Shown piece by piece: positions 14,379-21,493 of a stretch of 29,792 nucleotides of DNA (its first letter is position 1; every line of letters starts with the position of its first letter). Below the pieces are notes generated by a model, which saw only the letters and a program-made list of their open reading frames with translations, was not told where the DNA came from and made no database searches. The position numbers were made by a program, and so were the translations under genes. This DNA comes from Actinomycetota bacterium (GTDB taxonomy: Bacteria > Actinomycetota > Thermoleophilia > Gaiellales > Gaiellaceae): the NCBI GenBank assembly GCA_005885085.1, contig VAXY01000071.1, positions 1-29,792 of the forward strand, read 5' to 3'.

Positions 14379-15151
14379 GCGAGCACAGGCCGTCTACGGC
14401 GCAGCCCGCTGACGAAGACGAGCGACACGAGGGCGACGAACGCGAGCACCCCCGGCAGCGACGCGTCGTCCCCCGGCCAGCTGACTCCCGCTCCTTCGGC
14501 ACCCCAGAACGTGCCGAAGGTCGTGAGCATCACGCCCACGGCGAACGCGAGCGTGTTCTCGGGCACGCGGCTGAGCGGCCCGCGGACGACGACGCCGGCC
14601 GCGACGACGAGCACGATTGCCGCCGCCGCCCCGGCGGCGGCCAGCGGAATGCTTCCCTGCGTGCTCCCGAAGGTGAGCACGATGAACGCGACCTCGAGGC
14701 CTTCGAGCAGCACACCTTTGAAGGAGACGGTGAACCCATACCAGTCCAGTCCGGCGCGTTCCTCGTGTGCCGCCGTCTGGGCGGCGGCGGTCTCGCGCGC
14801 GAACACGGAATCCTCGTCCCGCAGCGCGCGCCATCCGCTCGCGCGCAGAATCGCCTTGCGCAGCCACTGTAGGCCGAAGACGAGCAGGAGCGCGCCCACG
14901 ACGAGCCGCAGCACCTCGATCGGGATCACGGTCAGCGCCGGGCCGAGCGCCGCGATGATCGCAGCCAGCGCGACCGTCGCCGCGACGGCGCCGGTGAGGG
15001 CCGCACGCCAGCCGCGCGTCACGCCCATCGCGAGCACGATCGTGAGCGCCTCGACCATCTCCACCGCGCTCGCGAGGAACGCCGATGCGACGAGAAACGC
15101 GTCAGTCAGGAGTAGAGCGCCTCGATCTCGGCGGCGAAGTGCTCCTGGCAC
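14375..15151 (-). CDS. COG4280-like membrane protein, possible metal transporter
   Basis: The protein has about six to seven membrane segments in two halves. Each half opens with a similar acidic motif: SAVEMVEALTIVLAMG near the N-terminus and LLEGLEVAFIVLTFG in the middle. These ExxE motifs recall the REGLE motif of the FTR1 iron permease, so metal transport is possible but unproven. The start is uncertain. GTG 15151 would overlap the acyl-CoA synthetase by 46 bases. CTG 15109, which forms a CTGA overlap with the upstream stop, would give the N-terminus expected for a membrane protein (TDAFLVASAFLASAVE). Confidence 0.65.
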   Translation of the reverse strand: MPGALRRRDRGALLLTDAFLVASAFLASAVEMVEALTIVLAMGVTRGWRAALTGAVAATVALAAIIAALGPALTVIPIEVLRLVVGALLLVFGLQWLRKAILRASGWRALRDEDSVFARETAAAQTAAHEERAGLDWYGFTVSFKGVLLEGLEVAFIVLTFGSTQGSIPLAAAGAAAAIVLVVAAGVVVRGPLSRVPENTLAFAVGVMLTTFGTFWGAEGAGVSWPGDDASLPGVLAFVALVSLVFVSGLRRRRPVLA

Positions 15152-16809
15152 ACGCGCCGCTTCAGCTTCAGCGTCGGCGTGACCTCACCCTCCTCGGCGC
15201 TGAAGTCGCGTGGCAGGATCGCGAACCGCTTGATCTGCTCGAAGCGGGAGAGGTCGCTGTTGACCTCCTCGACGATGCGCGCGACGTCGGGCTCCGCCTG
15301 CTCGCGCGACACACCTTCAGCGAGCGTGATCAATGCAGCGACATAGGGGCGCCGGTCTCCGACCACGAGCGCCTGCGAGACCAGCGGGTGCAGCTTCAAG
15401 GCGTTCTCGAGGTTTTGCGGCGCGACGTTCTTGCCGCCCGCGGTGACGAGGATGTCCTTCTTCCGGTCGGTGATCGTGAGGAAGCCCTCCTCGTCGAGGT
15501 GCCCGACGTCGCCGGAGCGTAGCCAGCCGTCGCCCGGCAGGACCTCCTGCGTCGCCGCGTCGTCCTTGAAGTAGCCGGCGAAGTTCGTACCGGACTTGAT
15601 CAGCACCTCGCCGTCGTCCGCGATGCGGAGCTCGACGTCCGGGAGCGCGGGGCCGACCGTGCCGAAGCGGTAGCGCGACGGCCGGTTGATGGTTGCGCCG
15701 GTCGTGCATTCGGTCAGTCCGTAGCCCTCGAGGATGAGGATGTCGATGGTGTGGAAGAACTCGATGATCTCCTTGGCCAGCGGCGCGCCGCCCGAGACGC
15801 CGATACGCAGCCGCCCCCCGAGGCGGTCCTTGACCTTCGCGTAGACGAGCCGGTCGGCCAGGCGGTGCTGGACTGCAAGACCGCGCGGGAGGCGCTCTCC
15901 CGCCTGTCGGAGCTCGCTCGCACGTCGGCCGACGCGCAGGGCCCACTCGATCAGCGCGCGCTTGGGCCCCTTCGCCTCGCCGAACTTCGTCGTCACTCCC
16001 GCGTGGACCTTCTCGAAGATGCGCGGCACGCTCGGGAACACGGTCGGCCGCACCGCCGGCAGGGCCTCGGCGACGGCGTAGGGATCTGGACAGAACGCGA
16101 TCGTGAAACCCATCCGGGCTCCTAGGAGTGTCATGCAGCGTCCGAAGTTGTGCGCGAGGGGCAGGAAGAGCAGCATCACGTCGCCCGCGAGGGTGAAGTC
16201 GTCGACGTGACGCACCTCGTCGACCATCGTGCAGTAGTTGCGGTGCAGGATCATGCACGCCTTCGGCGGGCCCGTTGTGCCGGACGTGTAGATGTACGTG
16301 TAGAGGTCGTCTTCGGCGATGTCGCCGGCGGCGCGGGCGAGGGCCTGCGGGCTCTCGCGCGCGTGCTCGCGTCCGCGTGCACGCAGCTCGTCGAGATTCG
16401 CGAACGTCAGCACGTGCTCGAGCGTGAGGCCGTCGAGCTTCTCGCGCTGTGACTCGTCCTCGCAGAGCACGCCGACCGCGTCGGAGTGTTCGACCACGTA
16501 TGCCGCGTCCTTGGCGGAGCTGTTCATGTAGATCGGCGCGGTGACGGCTCCGATCAACGCGAGGGCGAAGTCGAACAGGACCCACTCGAGCCGCGTCGAG
16601 GCGAGGATTCCGAACGCGTCGCCTTTGCGGACCCCGAGCGCCAGCAGCCCATGGGCCAGCTCGTCGACGGCTTGCCCGGCCTCCGCCCAGGAGACCGTGC
16701 GCCAACCGTCCTCCTCGACCAGGTAGGCCGTTCCCGCCGGGTTGCGCTCGACGGCGTCCTGCCACAGGCGGCCGATCGTGCGCGTCCCGGTCGCGGTCGT
16801 GGTCGCCAC
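15106..16809 (-). CDS. Long-chain acyl-CoA synthetase (AMP-forming, FadD15-like)
   Basis: This enzyme activates fatty acids to acyl-CoA through an acyl-AMP intermediate. It has the AMP-binding signature YIYTSGTTGPPKACMI, the GYGLTECTTG motif, SGDVGHLDEEGFLTITDRKKDILVTAGGKNVAPQ, and a C-terminal subdomain. These match the bacterial FadD15/long-chain class. GTG 16809 gives 567 residues and begins just before TRTIGRLWQDAVERNP; the frame is open to an ATG at 16872 (588 residues), which is a less likely start. No good Shine-Dalgarno sequence precedes either. It leads an operon with the two membrane proteins downstream. Confidence 0.9.
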   Translation of the reverse strand: MATTTATGTRTIGRLWQDAVERNPAGTAYLVEEDGWRTVSWAEAGQAVDELAHGLLALGVRKGDAFGILASTRLEWVLFDFALALIGAVTAPIYMNSSAKDAAYVVEHSDAVGVLCEDESQREKLDGLTLEHVLTFANLDELRARGREHARESPQALARAAGDIAEDDLYTYIYTSGTTGPPKACMILHRNYCTMVDEVRHVDDFTLAGDVMLLFLPLAHNFGRCMTLLGARMGFTIAFCPDPYAVAEALPAVRPTVFPSVPRIFEKVHAGVTTKFGEAKGPKRALIEWALRVGRRASELRQAGERLPRGLAVQHRLADRLVYAKVKDRLGGRLRIGVSGGAPLAKEIIEFFHTIDILILEGYGLTECTTGATINRPSRYRFGTVGPALPDVELRIADDGEVLIKSGTNFAGYFKDDAATQEVLPGDGWLRSGDVGHLDEEGFLTITDRKKDILVTAGGKNVAPQNLENALKLHPLVSQALVVGDRRPYVAALITLAEGVSREQAEPDVARIVEEVNSDLSRFEQIKRFAILPRDFSAEEGEVTPTLKLKRRVCQEHFAAEIEALYS

Positions 16810-16966
16810 GACCGAATCGTAGTCCCGAGTCTTCGTGTTACGGGAAACCGCACGGGGCAGCGCGCCGATCACGCAGGCTCGAAGCAGCTGGCACTCGACG
16901 CCCCTCGGGAAGGCGTTCGGCTACGAGGCGGCCTACGAGCAGGAAACCTGACGCAGAGCGGCGAAT

Positions 16967-17003
16967 GGGGCCGGTCCCTCTAGAATTCAAATGGAGCGGC
17001 CCC
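16967..17003 (+). promoter_or_regulatory. Inverted repeat ending at the Ku start codon
   Basis: GGGGCCG (16967-16973) and CGGCCCC (16997-17003) form a 7-bp stem with a 23-nt loop. The right arm ends at the base before the Ku ATG. GGAG (16993-16996), the likely Shine-Dalgarno sequence, lies in the loop next to the right arm. It could be an operator or a translation-level control element; only one instance is seen. Confidence 0.35.
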
Positions 17004-17885
17004 ATGCGCACGATCTGGAACGGATCCATCTCTTTCGGCCTGGTCAACATTCCGGTTGGCCTGGCCCTCGCGACTACGCCCAAGGCGAAGCAGTCGGACG
17101 TGAGCTTCCGCACGCTCCACCGCGAGTGCAAGACCCCGATCCGCCAGAAGCGCTGGTGCCCCACCCATGAGCGCGAAGTCGGCCCGGACGAGATCGTCAA
17201 GGGCTGGGAGGTCGCCAAGGGAGAGTTCGTGATCGTCGAGGACGCCGACCTCGAGGCGATCGCGCAACACGACGACTCCCGCTCAATTGACATCACGCGC
17301 TTCGTCGACCTCGACGAAGTCGATCCCGTCTACCTCGATCGCACCTATTACCTCGCGCCTGCGACGGCCGCCGCGCAGCGGCGGCCCTACGTCCTCTTGC
17401 TCGAGGCGATGAAGCAGGCGGGCATGGGCGGCATCGGTCGCTTCGTCCTCCGCGGCGCCGAGTACTTCTGCCTGATCCGCCCGAAGGGCGACGCGCTCCT
17501 GCTCGAGACGCTCTACTTAGCGGAGGACGTCCGCTCGCAGGCGGAGATCGACGAGGCGGTAGCCGGCACCGAGGTCAAGGAGGCGGAATTGAAGCTCGCC
17601 CAGCAGGTGATGGACAGCCTCGTTGCCGACTTCGATCCCGCCGAGTTGAAGAGCCAATACCGCAGCGACCTGAGGCAGATGCTCGAGGCGAAGCTCGACG
17701 GGCAGGAGATCGCGAAGCCGGAGCCGGTCCCCGAGACGCCGATCGTCGACCTGATGGAGGCGCTCAAGCGCAGCGTCGAGGAGGCGAAGGACCGCAAGGC
17801 GGCCAAGGGGTCCGCCTCGAAGAAAAGAGCCGCCCCGAAGAGCGGCTCTGGCAGCCGGCGTCAGCCGGAACGCAAGTCTGCCTAG
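17004..17885 (+). CDS. ku: Bacterial Ku, DNA end-binding protein for NHEJ
   Basis: Ku homodimers thread onto broken DNA ends and recruit ligase LigD. The 293-residue product begins MRTIWNGSISFGLVNIPVGLALAT and has the Ku beta-barrel core (SFRTLHRECKTPIRQKRWCPTHEREV, VDLDEVDPVYLDRTYYLAP, AYF-type GRFVLRGAEYFCLIRP). The C-terminal tail is lysine-rich (about residues 255-293), as in many actinobacterial Ku proteins. ATG 17004 is favoured over an in-frame ATG at 16965 because the family starts here. No ligD is in the window. The 3' end contains the terminator of the opposite HTH gene. Confidence 0.93.
   Translation: MRTIWNGSISFGLVNIPVGLALATTPKAKQSDVSFRTLHRECKTPIRQKRWCPTHEREVGPDEIVKGWEVAKGEFVIVEDADLEAIAQHDDSRSIDITRFVDLDEVDPVYLDRTYYLAPATAAAQRRPYVLLLEAMKQAGMGGIGRFVLRGAEYFCLIRPKGDALLLETLYLAEDVRSQAEIDEAVAGTEVKEAELKLAQQVMDSLVADFDPAELKSQYRSDLRQMLEAKLDGQEIAKPEPVPETPIVDLMEALKRSVEEAKDRKAAKGSASKKRAAPKSGSGSRRQPERKSA
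17819..17849 (-). terminator. Intrinsic terminator of the small HTH gene, inside ku
   Basis: On the minus strand a perfect 8-bp stem AGAGCCGC/GCGGCTCT (17849-17842 with 17833-17826; 8-nt loop) is followed by TTTTCTT. It is about 43 bases past the HTH gene stop and lies antisense to the last codons of ku. It also forms a stem on the plus strand, but there is no T-run in that direction. Confidence 0.7.
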
Positions 17886-17891
17886 TCGGGT

Positions 17892-18059
17892 CTAGTGCTT
17901 CTGCAACACGCCGAGCGCCTCTAGCTGCGCCTGGAACAGCGTCTTGTCGATCTTGCCCTGGTAGATGGGCACGCCTTCCTCGACGCAGACGCGGATGACC
18001 TCTTGGCGGTCGATCCCCAGCTCCTTCGACAGCTCCTCGGGCGTGAGGTGGTTTGCCAT
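17892..18059 (-). CDS. Small helix-turn-helix protein, 55 residues
   Basis: The product starts MANHLTPEELSKELGIDRQEV and continues IRVCVEEGVPIYQGKIDKTLFQAQ to LGVLQKH. The first 25 residues look like a helix-turn-helix: LTPEELSKELGIDRQEVIRVCVEEG resembles the N-terminal HTH of IF-2 and MerR/Xis-like small proteins. No clear family match or function can be claimed. A strong Shine-Dalgarno sequence (GGAGAGGAGAG) sits directly upstream, and it has its own terminator inside ku. Its promoter must lie in the leader region to the right, behind another terminator. Confidence 0.75.
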   Translation of the reverse strand: MANHLTPEELSKELGIDRQEVIRVCVEEGVPIYQGKIDKTLFQAQLEALGVLQKH

Positions 18060-18078
18060 GGACTCTCCTCTCCGTGTA

Positions 18079-18115
18079 CGAAAAAGCCCGCCGGCGCGAT
18101 GGCGCTCAGCGGGCT
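18079..18115 (-). terminator. Intrinsic terminator upstream of the small HTH gene (attenuator candidate)
   Basis: On the minus strand AGCCCGC (18115-18109) pairs with GCGGGCT (18091-18085), with inner GCGC pairs, and is followed by TTTTT. It ends about 20 bases before the HTH ATG. Because no gene on the same strand precedes it, it either ends a short RNA starting around 18120-18195 or acts as an attenuator for the HTH gene. Confidence 0.65.
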
Positions 18116-18198
18116 AGGTCGAACCTCCAGATGTCGGTGCCGGATTCAACGGGCCGGCCCTCCAAATCCATTCATCGCCCCCAAGGATAATCGCCCCC
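18116..18198 (-). ncRNA. Possible short leader or ncRNA ahead of the terminator
   Basis: On the minus strand this stretch contains GGATT and AATCC (18167-18163/18148-18144) enclosing the perfect palindrome GGGCCGGCCC (18159-18150). It leads into the intrinsic terminator at 18115-18079. It does not match tmRNA, SRP RNA or tRNA motifs that I know. It shares the intergenic region with the divergent alpha/beta hydrolase, so the promoter may be here. Only the structure supports it. Confidence 0.3.
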
Positions 18199-18199
18199 C

Positions 18200-19072
18200 G
18201 TGACGGACGCAAAAGTGCCCGGCTTGGAGGAACGTTTCGCCGAGGTCAAGGGCGTCCGGATGCGGTATTTCGTGGGCGGCGAGGGCAGCCCGCTCCTGCT
18301 CGTCCACGGCCTCGGAGGGGCCGCCTCGAACTGGACCGAGCTCACGCCTCTGCTGCTCGAGCGGCACCGGCTGCTCGTCCCGGACCTGCCGGGCCACGGG
18401 GGTTCGACGGCCTTGCCGGCCGTCTCGGGGCTCGAGCCGTTCGCCGATCGCGTGGCACTCCTCGCGGAGCGCGAGGACATGCTGCCCGCGACCGTCGTCG
18501 GGCACTCGCTCGGCGGCATGGTCGTCCTCAGGCTTGCGCTGCGTCGCCCTGACGCCGTCACGTCGCTCGTGCTCGCGAGCGCCGCCGGCTTGAGCATCGG
18601 CAACGTCTGGGGACGGCAGCTGCTGTCGATCTTGACGTCCGTTCGGCCCGGCCGGCTGGCCGCCCGCTATCGGGGGTGGGTGTCCCGCTCGCCGCTGCTG
18701 CGGCGCCTCGTCTTCGGCTTCGTGTCGGTGGCGGATCCGGCCGGTCTGACGGACGAGGCCGTCGAGGGGTTCCTCGCCGCCCACCTGCTGCACACGGACG
18801 TCGACAGCGCCTGGCAGGCGCTCCGCCGCGACGATCCGCGGCAGGAGCTGGAAGCGGTCGGCTGTCCGGTCCTCGTCCTCTGGGGCGCCGAGGACGTCCA
18901 ATTGCCCCTCGACGACGCATTCGAGTACACGCGCAGGTTGCGGGCGCGCCTACGCGTGATCCCGGGTTGCGGCCATCTCCTGATCGGCGAACGCCCGGAC
19001 GCCTGCGCTGACGCAATCGAAGCGTTTCTGCAGACGCTCCCCCAGCCGGAATTCGGTCGGCGTCCCACTTGA
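18200..19072 (+). CDS. Alpha/beta hydrolase
   Basis: The 290-residue protein has the alpha/beta-hydrolase fold: oxyanion motif LLLVHGLGGAASNW, nucleophile S103 in VVGHSLGGM, acid D232 in LWGAEDVQLPL and H259 in PGCGHLL. A helical cap lies at about 135-210. It is cytosolic, and its substrate (ester, epoxide or other) cannot be told. GTG 18200 is used, as the conserved fold begins soon after. It stands alone, divergent from the small HTH gene. Confidence 0.85.
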   Translation: MTDAKVPGLEERFAEVKGVRMRYFVGGEGSPLLLVHGLGGAASNWTELTPLLLERHRLLVPDLPGHGGSTALPAVSGLEPFADRVALLAEREDMLPATVVGHSLGGMVVLRLALRRPDAVTSLVLASAAGLSIGNVWGRQLLSILTSVRPGRLAARYRGWVSRSPLLRRLVFGFVSVADPAGLTDEAVEGFLAAHLLHTDVDSAWQALRRDDPRQELEAVGCPVLVLWGAEDVQLPLDDAFEYTRRLRARLRVIPGCGHLLIGERPDACADAIEAFLQTLPQPEFGRRPT

Positions 19073-19104
19073 GGCCGGCCCGTGCCGATGCGATCGAGCG
19101 GTTT

Positions 19105-19461
19105 CTAGGCGACGGCGGCCTCGAACGGCACCACCTCCGCCCCTGACTCGGCCGAACGTGGCCCGAGGAACTCGATCCGGTACGCGACGACCTCGACGCG
19201 GCTCTTCTTCTCGTCTCCGTCCTCCCATGCGTGGTAGCGGAGCCTGCCCTCGACGCCGATCTTCCGCCCCTTGGCGAGATAGTCGGCGCACAATTGCGCC
19301 TGCTGGTCCCAGGCTGCGATACGGAAGAAGTCCGCTTCGTCGTTCTTGGTCGCCCGGTCGACAGCCAGCCGGAACGTTGCGAGCTTCTTCTCCTCTCCGA
19401 ACTCGCGCAGCTCGACGTCGCTCGCCAAGTTGCCCGTCAGGATGACCGTGTTCATGTCCAT
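19105..19461 (-). CDS. ssb: Short single-stranded DNA-binding protein
   Basis: The 118-residue protein is an OB-fold SSB: MNTVILTGNLASDVELREF, LATFRLAVDRATKNDEADFFRIAAWDQQAQLCADYLAKGRKIGVEGRLRYHAW and RVEVVAYRIEFLGPR. It lacks the acidic tip (usually ending DDDIPF) that binds partner proteins; it ends VVPFEAAVA. It is therefore probably an accessory SSB, like SsbB paralogues in actinobacteria, and not the main replicative one. The second ATG at 19455 is an alternative start. Confidence 0.9.
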   Translation of the reverse strand: MDMNTVILTGNLASDVELREFGEEKKLATFRLAVDRATKNDEADFFRIAAWDQQAQLCADYLAKGRKIGVEGRLRYHAWEDGDEKKSRVEVVAYRIEFLGPRSAESGAEVVPFEAAVA

Positions 19462-19527
19462 CGCCTCCTCGTTGTCGGTCAGGGCAACGTAGCGGTTGAG
19501 GTGTGACGTATTTGTGCGAAAAGCGGC

Positions 19528-19533
19528 TACGCT
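19528..19533 (+). promoter_or_regulatory. Possible -10 box for tRNA-Pro
   Basis: TACGCT fits the actinobacterial TANNNT -10 pattern and would start transcription a few bases before the tRNA. The nearest -35 candidate (GTGACG) gives a long 19-base spacer, so support is weak. Confidence 0.25.
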
Positions 19534-19544
19534 GTGTGCCGCTT

Positions 19545-19618
19545 CGGGGTGTGGCGCAGCCTGGTAGCGCGCTCCGTTCGGGTCGGAGAGGTCCCCAGTT
19601 CAAATCTGGGCACCCCGA
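19545..19618 (+). tRNA. tRNA-Pro (anticodon CGG)
   Basis: The cloverleaf is complete. The acceptor CGGGGTG pairs with CACCCCG, the D-arm contains GGCGCAGCCTGGTAGCGC, the anticodon stem CTCCG/CGGAG holds loop TTCGGGT with anticodon CGG, and the T-arm is CCCAG-TTCAAAT-CTGGG. The discriminator is A and no CCA is encoded. It reads codon CCG. A strong hairpin follows six bases later. Confidence 0.95.
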
Positions 19619-19623
19619 TAACC

Positions 19624-19651
19624 CGCGGGGGAACCGGGTGGTTCCCCCGCG
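19624..19651 (+). terminator. Strong hairpin after tRNA-Pro
   Basis: A perfect 12-bp stem CGCGGGGGAACC/GGTTCCCCCGCG with loop GGGT lies six bases after the tRNA. There is no proper T-run (CTGTTCCTA follows), so it is either a tRNA terminator of the T-poor kind seen in high-GC genomes or a 3' processing stop. It also separates the convergent doxX gene. Confidence 0.6.
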
Positions 19652-19664
19652 CTGTTCCTAGTTC

Positions 19665-20180
19665 CTACGTGGCTGCGGCGGCCGTGACACGCGCGCGGCG
19701 GCGTGTTGTCGCCACCGTCAGCAGGGAGATCGCGAGTGCTGCTGCGGCGACGCCCACGCCCCACCAGACGCCGCTGATGTTGTCGTCCCAGCCGATCGCG
19801 CGGTCGACCGAGAACCGGCCGGGGCCGATCGCTGCGACGGCGACGGCGATCGTCGCCAAGGTGAGTGGGAACTCGAGGCCGCCGTTGCCGTTGAAGAAGC
19901 CCTTCGGCCAATGGACGACGGCGATCGCGTTCAGCATCACGATCGCCATGCCGAGCGCGGCCAGTGGCGTGAGGAAGCCGGCGGCGAAGAGCAGGCCGCC
20001 GCTCTCGCCGAGGCCGGCGAGGACGGTCAGCAGGATCGGCGGACGGAAGCCGAGGTTCTCGAAAAAGCCTGCGGTTCCGCGCAGGCCGTGGCCGCCGAAC
20101 CAGCCGAACAGCTTCTGTGCTCCGTGCGCGAAGATCGTCCCGCCCGCGACGACGCGCAGGAGCAGGAGTCCATATGCCAT
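19665..20180 (-). CDS. DoxX-family membrane protein
   Basis: The 171-residue protein has about four membrane segments and the DoxX pattern: MAYGLLLLRVVAGGTIFAHGAQKLFGWFGGHG, then GFFENLGFRPP and ESGGLLFAAGFLTPLAALGMAIVM. DoxX proteins are small inner-membrane proteins linked to redox and thiol stress; the role here is unknown. ATG 20180 is the start because AAGGAGG lies five bases upstream. Its C-terminal tail is basic. Confidence 0.85.
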   Translation of the reverse strand: MAYGLLLLRVVAGGTIFAHGAQKLFGWFGGHGLRGTAGFFENLGFRPPILLTVLAGLGESGGLLFAAGFLTPLAALGMAIVMLNAIAVVHWPKGFFNGNGGLEFPLTLATIAVAVAAIGPGRFSVDRAIGWDDNISGVWWGVGVAAAALAISLLTVATTRRRARVTAAAAT

Positions 20181-20250
20181 TCCTTCCTCCTTGCTTTTGC
20201 TTTTGAAGCGAAGAAATTGTTGCTGACTCAACCTTCCCTGCGCAACTTTT

Positions 20251-21471
20251 CTAGTCCACGGCCCGGATTCGCCGGTCGCTGAGCCCGAGCAGGAACAGGC
20301 AGGCGCAGAACGCAGAACTGGCGGCGATCAGCGTCCCGGGAGCGGCAAGCCCCGACAGCCCCGCCCAGATGCCGAGCCCGGCGGGGAGCAGGCCGATCGA
20401 GCCGAACCAGTCCATGCTGATCACGCGGGAGAGCATGTGCTGCGGCACGCGCTGCATCACCATCGTGTCCCAGAGCGTGATCCCGAACCCGATGCAGAAG
20501 CCCCGGCCCACCTGAAGCGCAGCTGCCCCCTCGTACCAGGGCGACAGGCCGAGCAGGGCGCCGAACGCGCTGTTGGCGACGAAGAAGGAGTAGATGGTCG
20601 TGCCCCGCCTGCGCACCTGCGCAGTCTGGGCGACCATGACGGAGCCGATCACCATGCCGACGCCCTGCAAGGTGAACAGCAGACCGTAGGAGCCGACGCC
20701 GCCGCTCCACTCCTCCTTCACGAGCTTCGGCAGCAGGACCTGGAATGCGGCGTACCCGACCATCAGGACGACCGAGAAAGTCCCGATCGTGATCCAGAGC
20801 CACGGCACCTTGACCACATAGCGGAGGCCCGTCGTCAACTCGCGCCGTAAGCCCTCGGACGGGCCGCGCTCGTACACGCGCGGTTGCGCAAACGACAGGA
20901 ACGCGGCAGAGACGAGGAACGAGCCTGCGTCCGCGGCGAAGATGGCGCTCGATCCCGCCAGGCCGTAGATCGCGCCTGCGACCGCCGGGCCAACGACGAA
21001 AGCGGCCTGTCTCGAAACGCCGACGAGCGCGTTGGCGGAGCCGAGGCTGGGCTCCTCGACGAGCAGTGGGAGAATCCCGCCGAACGCCGGCTGGAACAAC
21101 CCGCTGGCAAGGCCGTGCAAGGCGACGAACGCGATCAGCACCCCGAAGCGGAGGTGTCCGGTCGCGTCGACGACGGCAAGCCCGGCGATCACGAGCGCGC
21201 GCGCTCCGTCGGAACCGATCAGAAGCAGCTTGCGCGAGTAGCGGTCCGCGAGCACGCCGCCGATCAGCAGCGTCGCCACCAATCCGAGCGCCTCGACCAT
21301 CAGGACGATTCCCAGCGAGCTGGCCTTGTGCGTCAGCGTGAACGCCCGCCAGCCGAGCGCGACCACGAAGGCGGCATCGCCGATCTGCGAGACGGTCTGC
21401 CCCGCCCACAACAGGCGGAAGTCGTGGTGCCGGAGCGCCTCGAGGACGCGGAGTCGAGGCGGGGCGCTCAC
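20251..21471 (-). CDS. MFS transporter (MFS_3/EntS-like exporter)
   Basis: The 406-residue protein has about 12 membrane segments. The cytoplasmic loop motif GGVLADRYSRKLLLIGSDGARAL between helices 2 and 3 and the start LRHHDFRLLWAGQTVSQIGDAAF are typical of the MFS_3 group related to the enterobactin exporter EntS and to macrolide exporters. The substrate cannot be inferred. The start is GTG 21471. It is divergent from the nitrilase-family gene, with 22 bases between the start codons. Confidence 0.87.
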   Translation of the reverse strand: MSAPPRLRVLEALRHHDFRLLWAGQTVSQIGDAAFVVALGWRAFTLTHKASSLGIVLMVEALGLVATLLIGGVLADRYSRKLLLIGSDGARALVIAGLAVVDATGHLRFGVLIAFVALHGLASGLFQPAFGGILPLLVEEPSLGSANALVGVSRQAAFVVGPAVAGAIYGLAGSSAIFAADAGSFLVSAAFLSFAQPRVYERGPSEGLRRELTTGLRYVVKVPWLWITIGTFSVVLMVGYAAFQVLLPKLVKEEWSGGVGSYGLLFTLQGVGMVIGSVMVAQTAQVRRRGTTIYSFFVANSAFGALLGLSPWYEGAAALQVGRGFCIGFGITLWDTMVMQRVPQHMLSRVISMDWFGSIGLLPAGLGIWAGLSGLAAPGTLIAASSAFCACLFLLGLSDRRIRAVD

Positions 21472-21493
21472 CGGGCGAGGCTATCCTGCGTCC

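Noticed and set aside
18105..18198. tmRNA, SRP RNA or tRNA in the minus-strand leader (a GGTTCGACC T-loop-like string occurs)
   Set aside because: The stems of a T-arm do not extend, and the tmRNA 5' motif and the SRP GGAAGCAG motif are absent.
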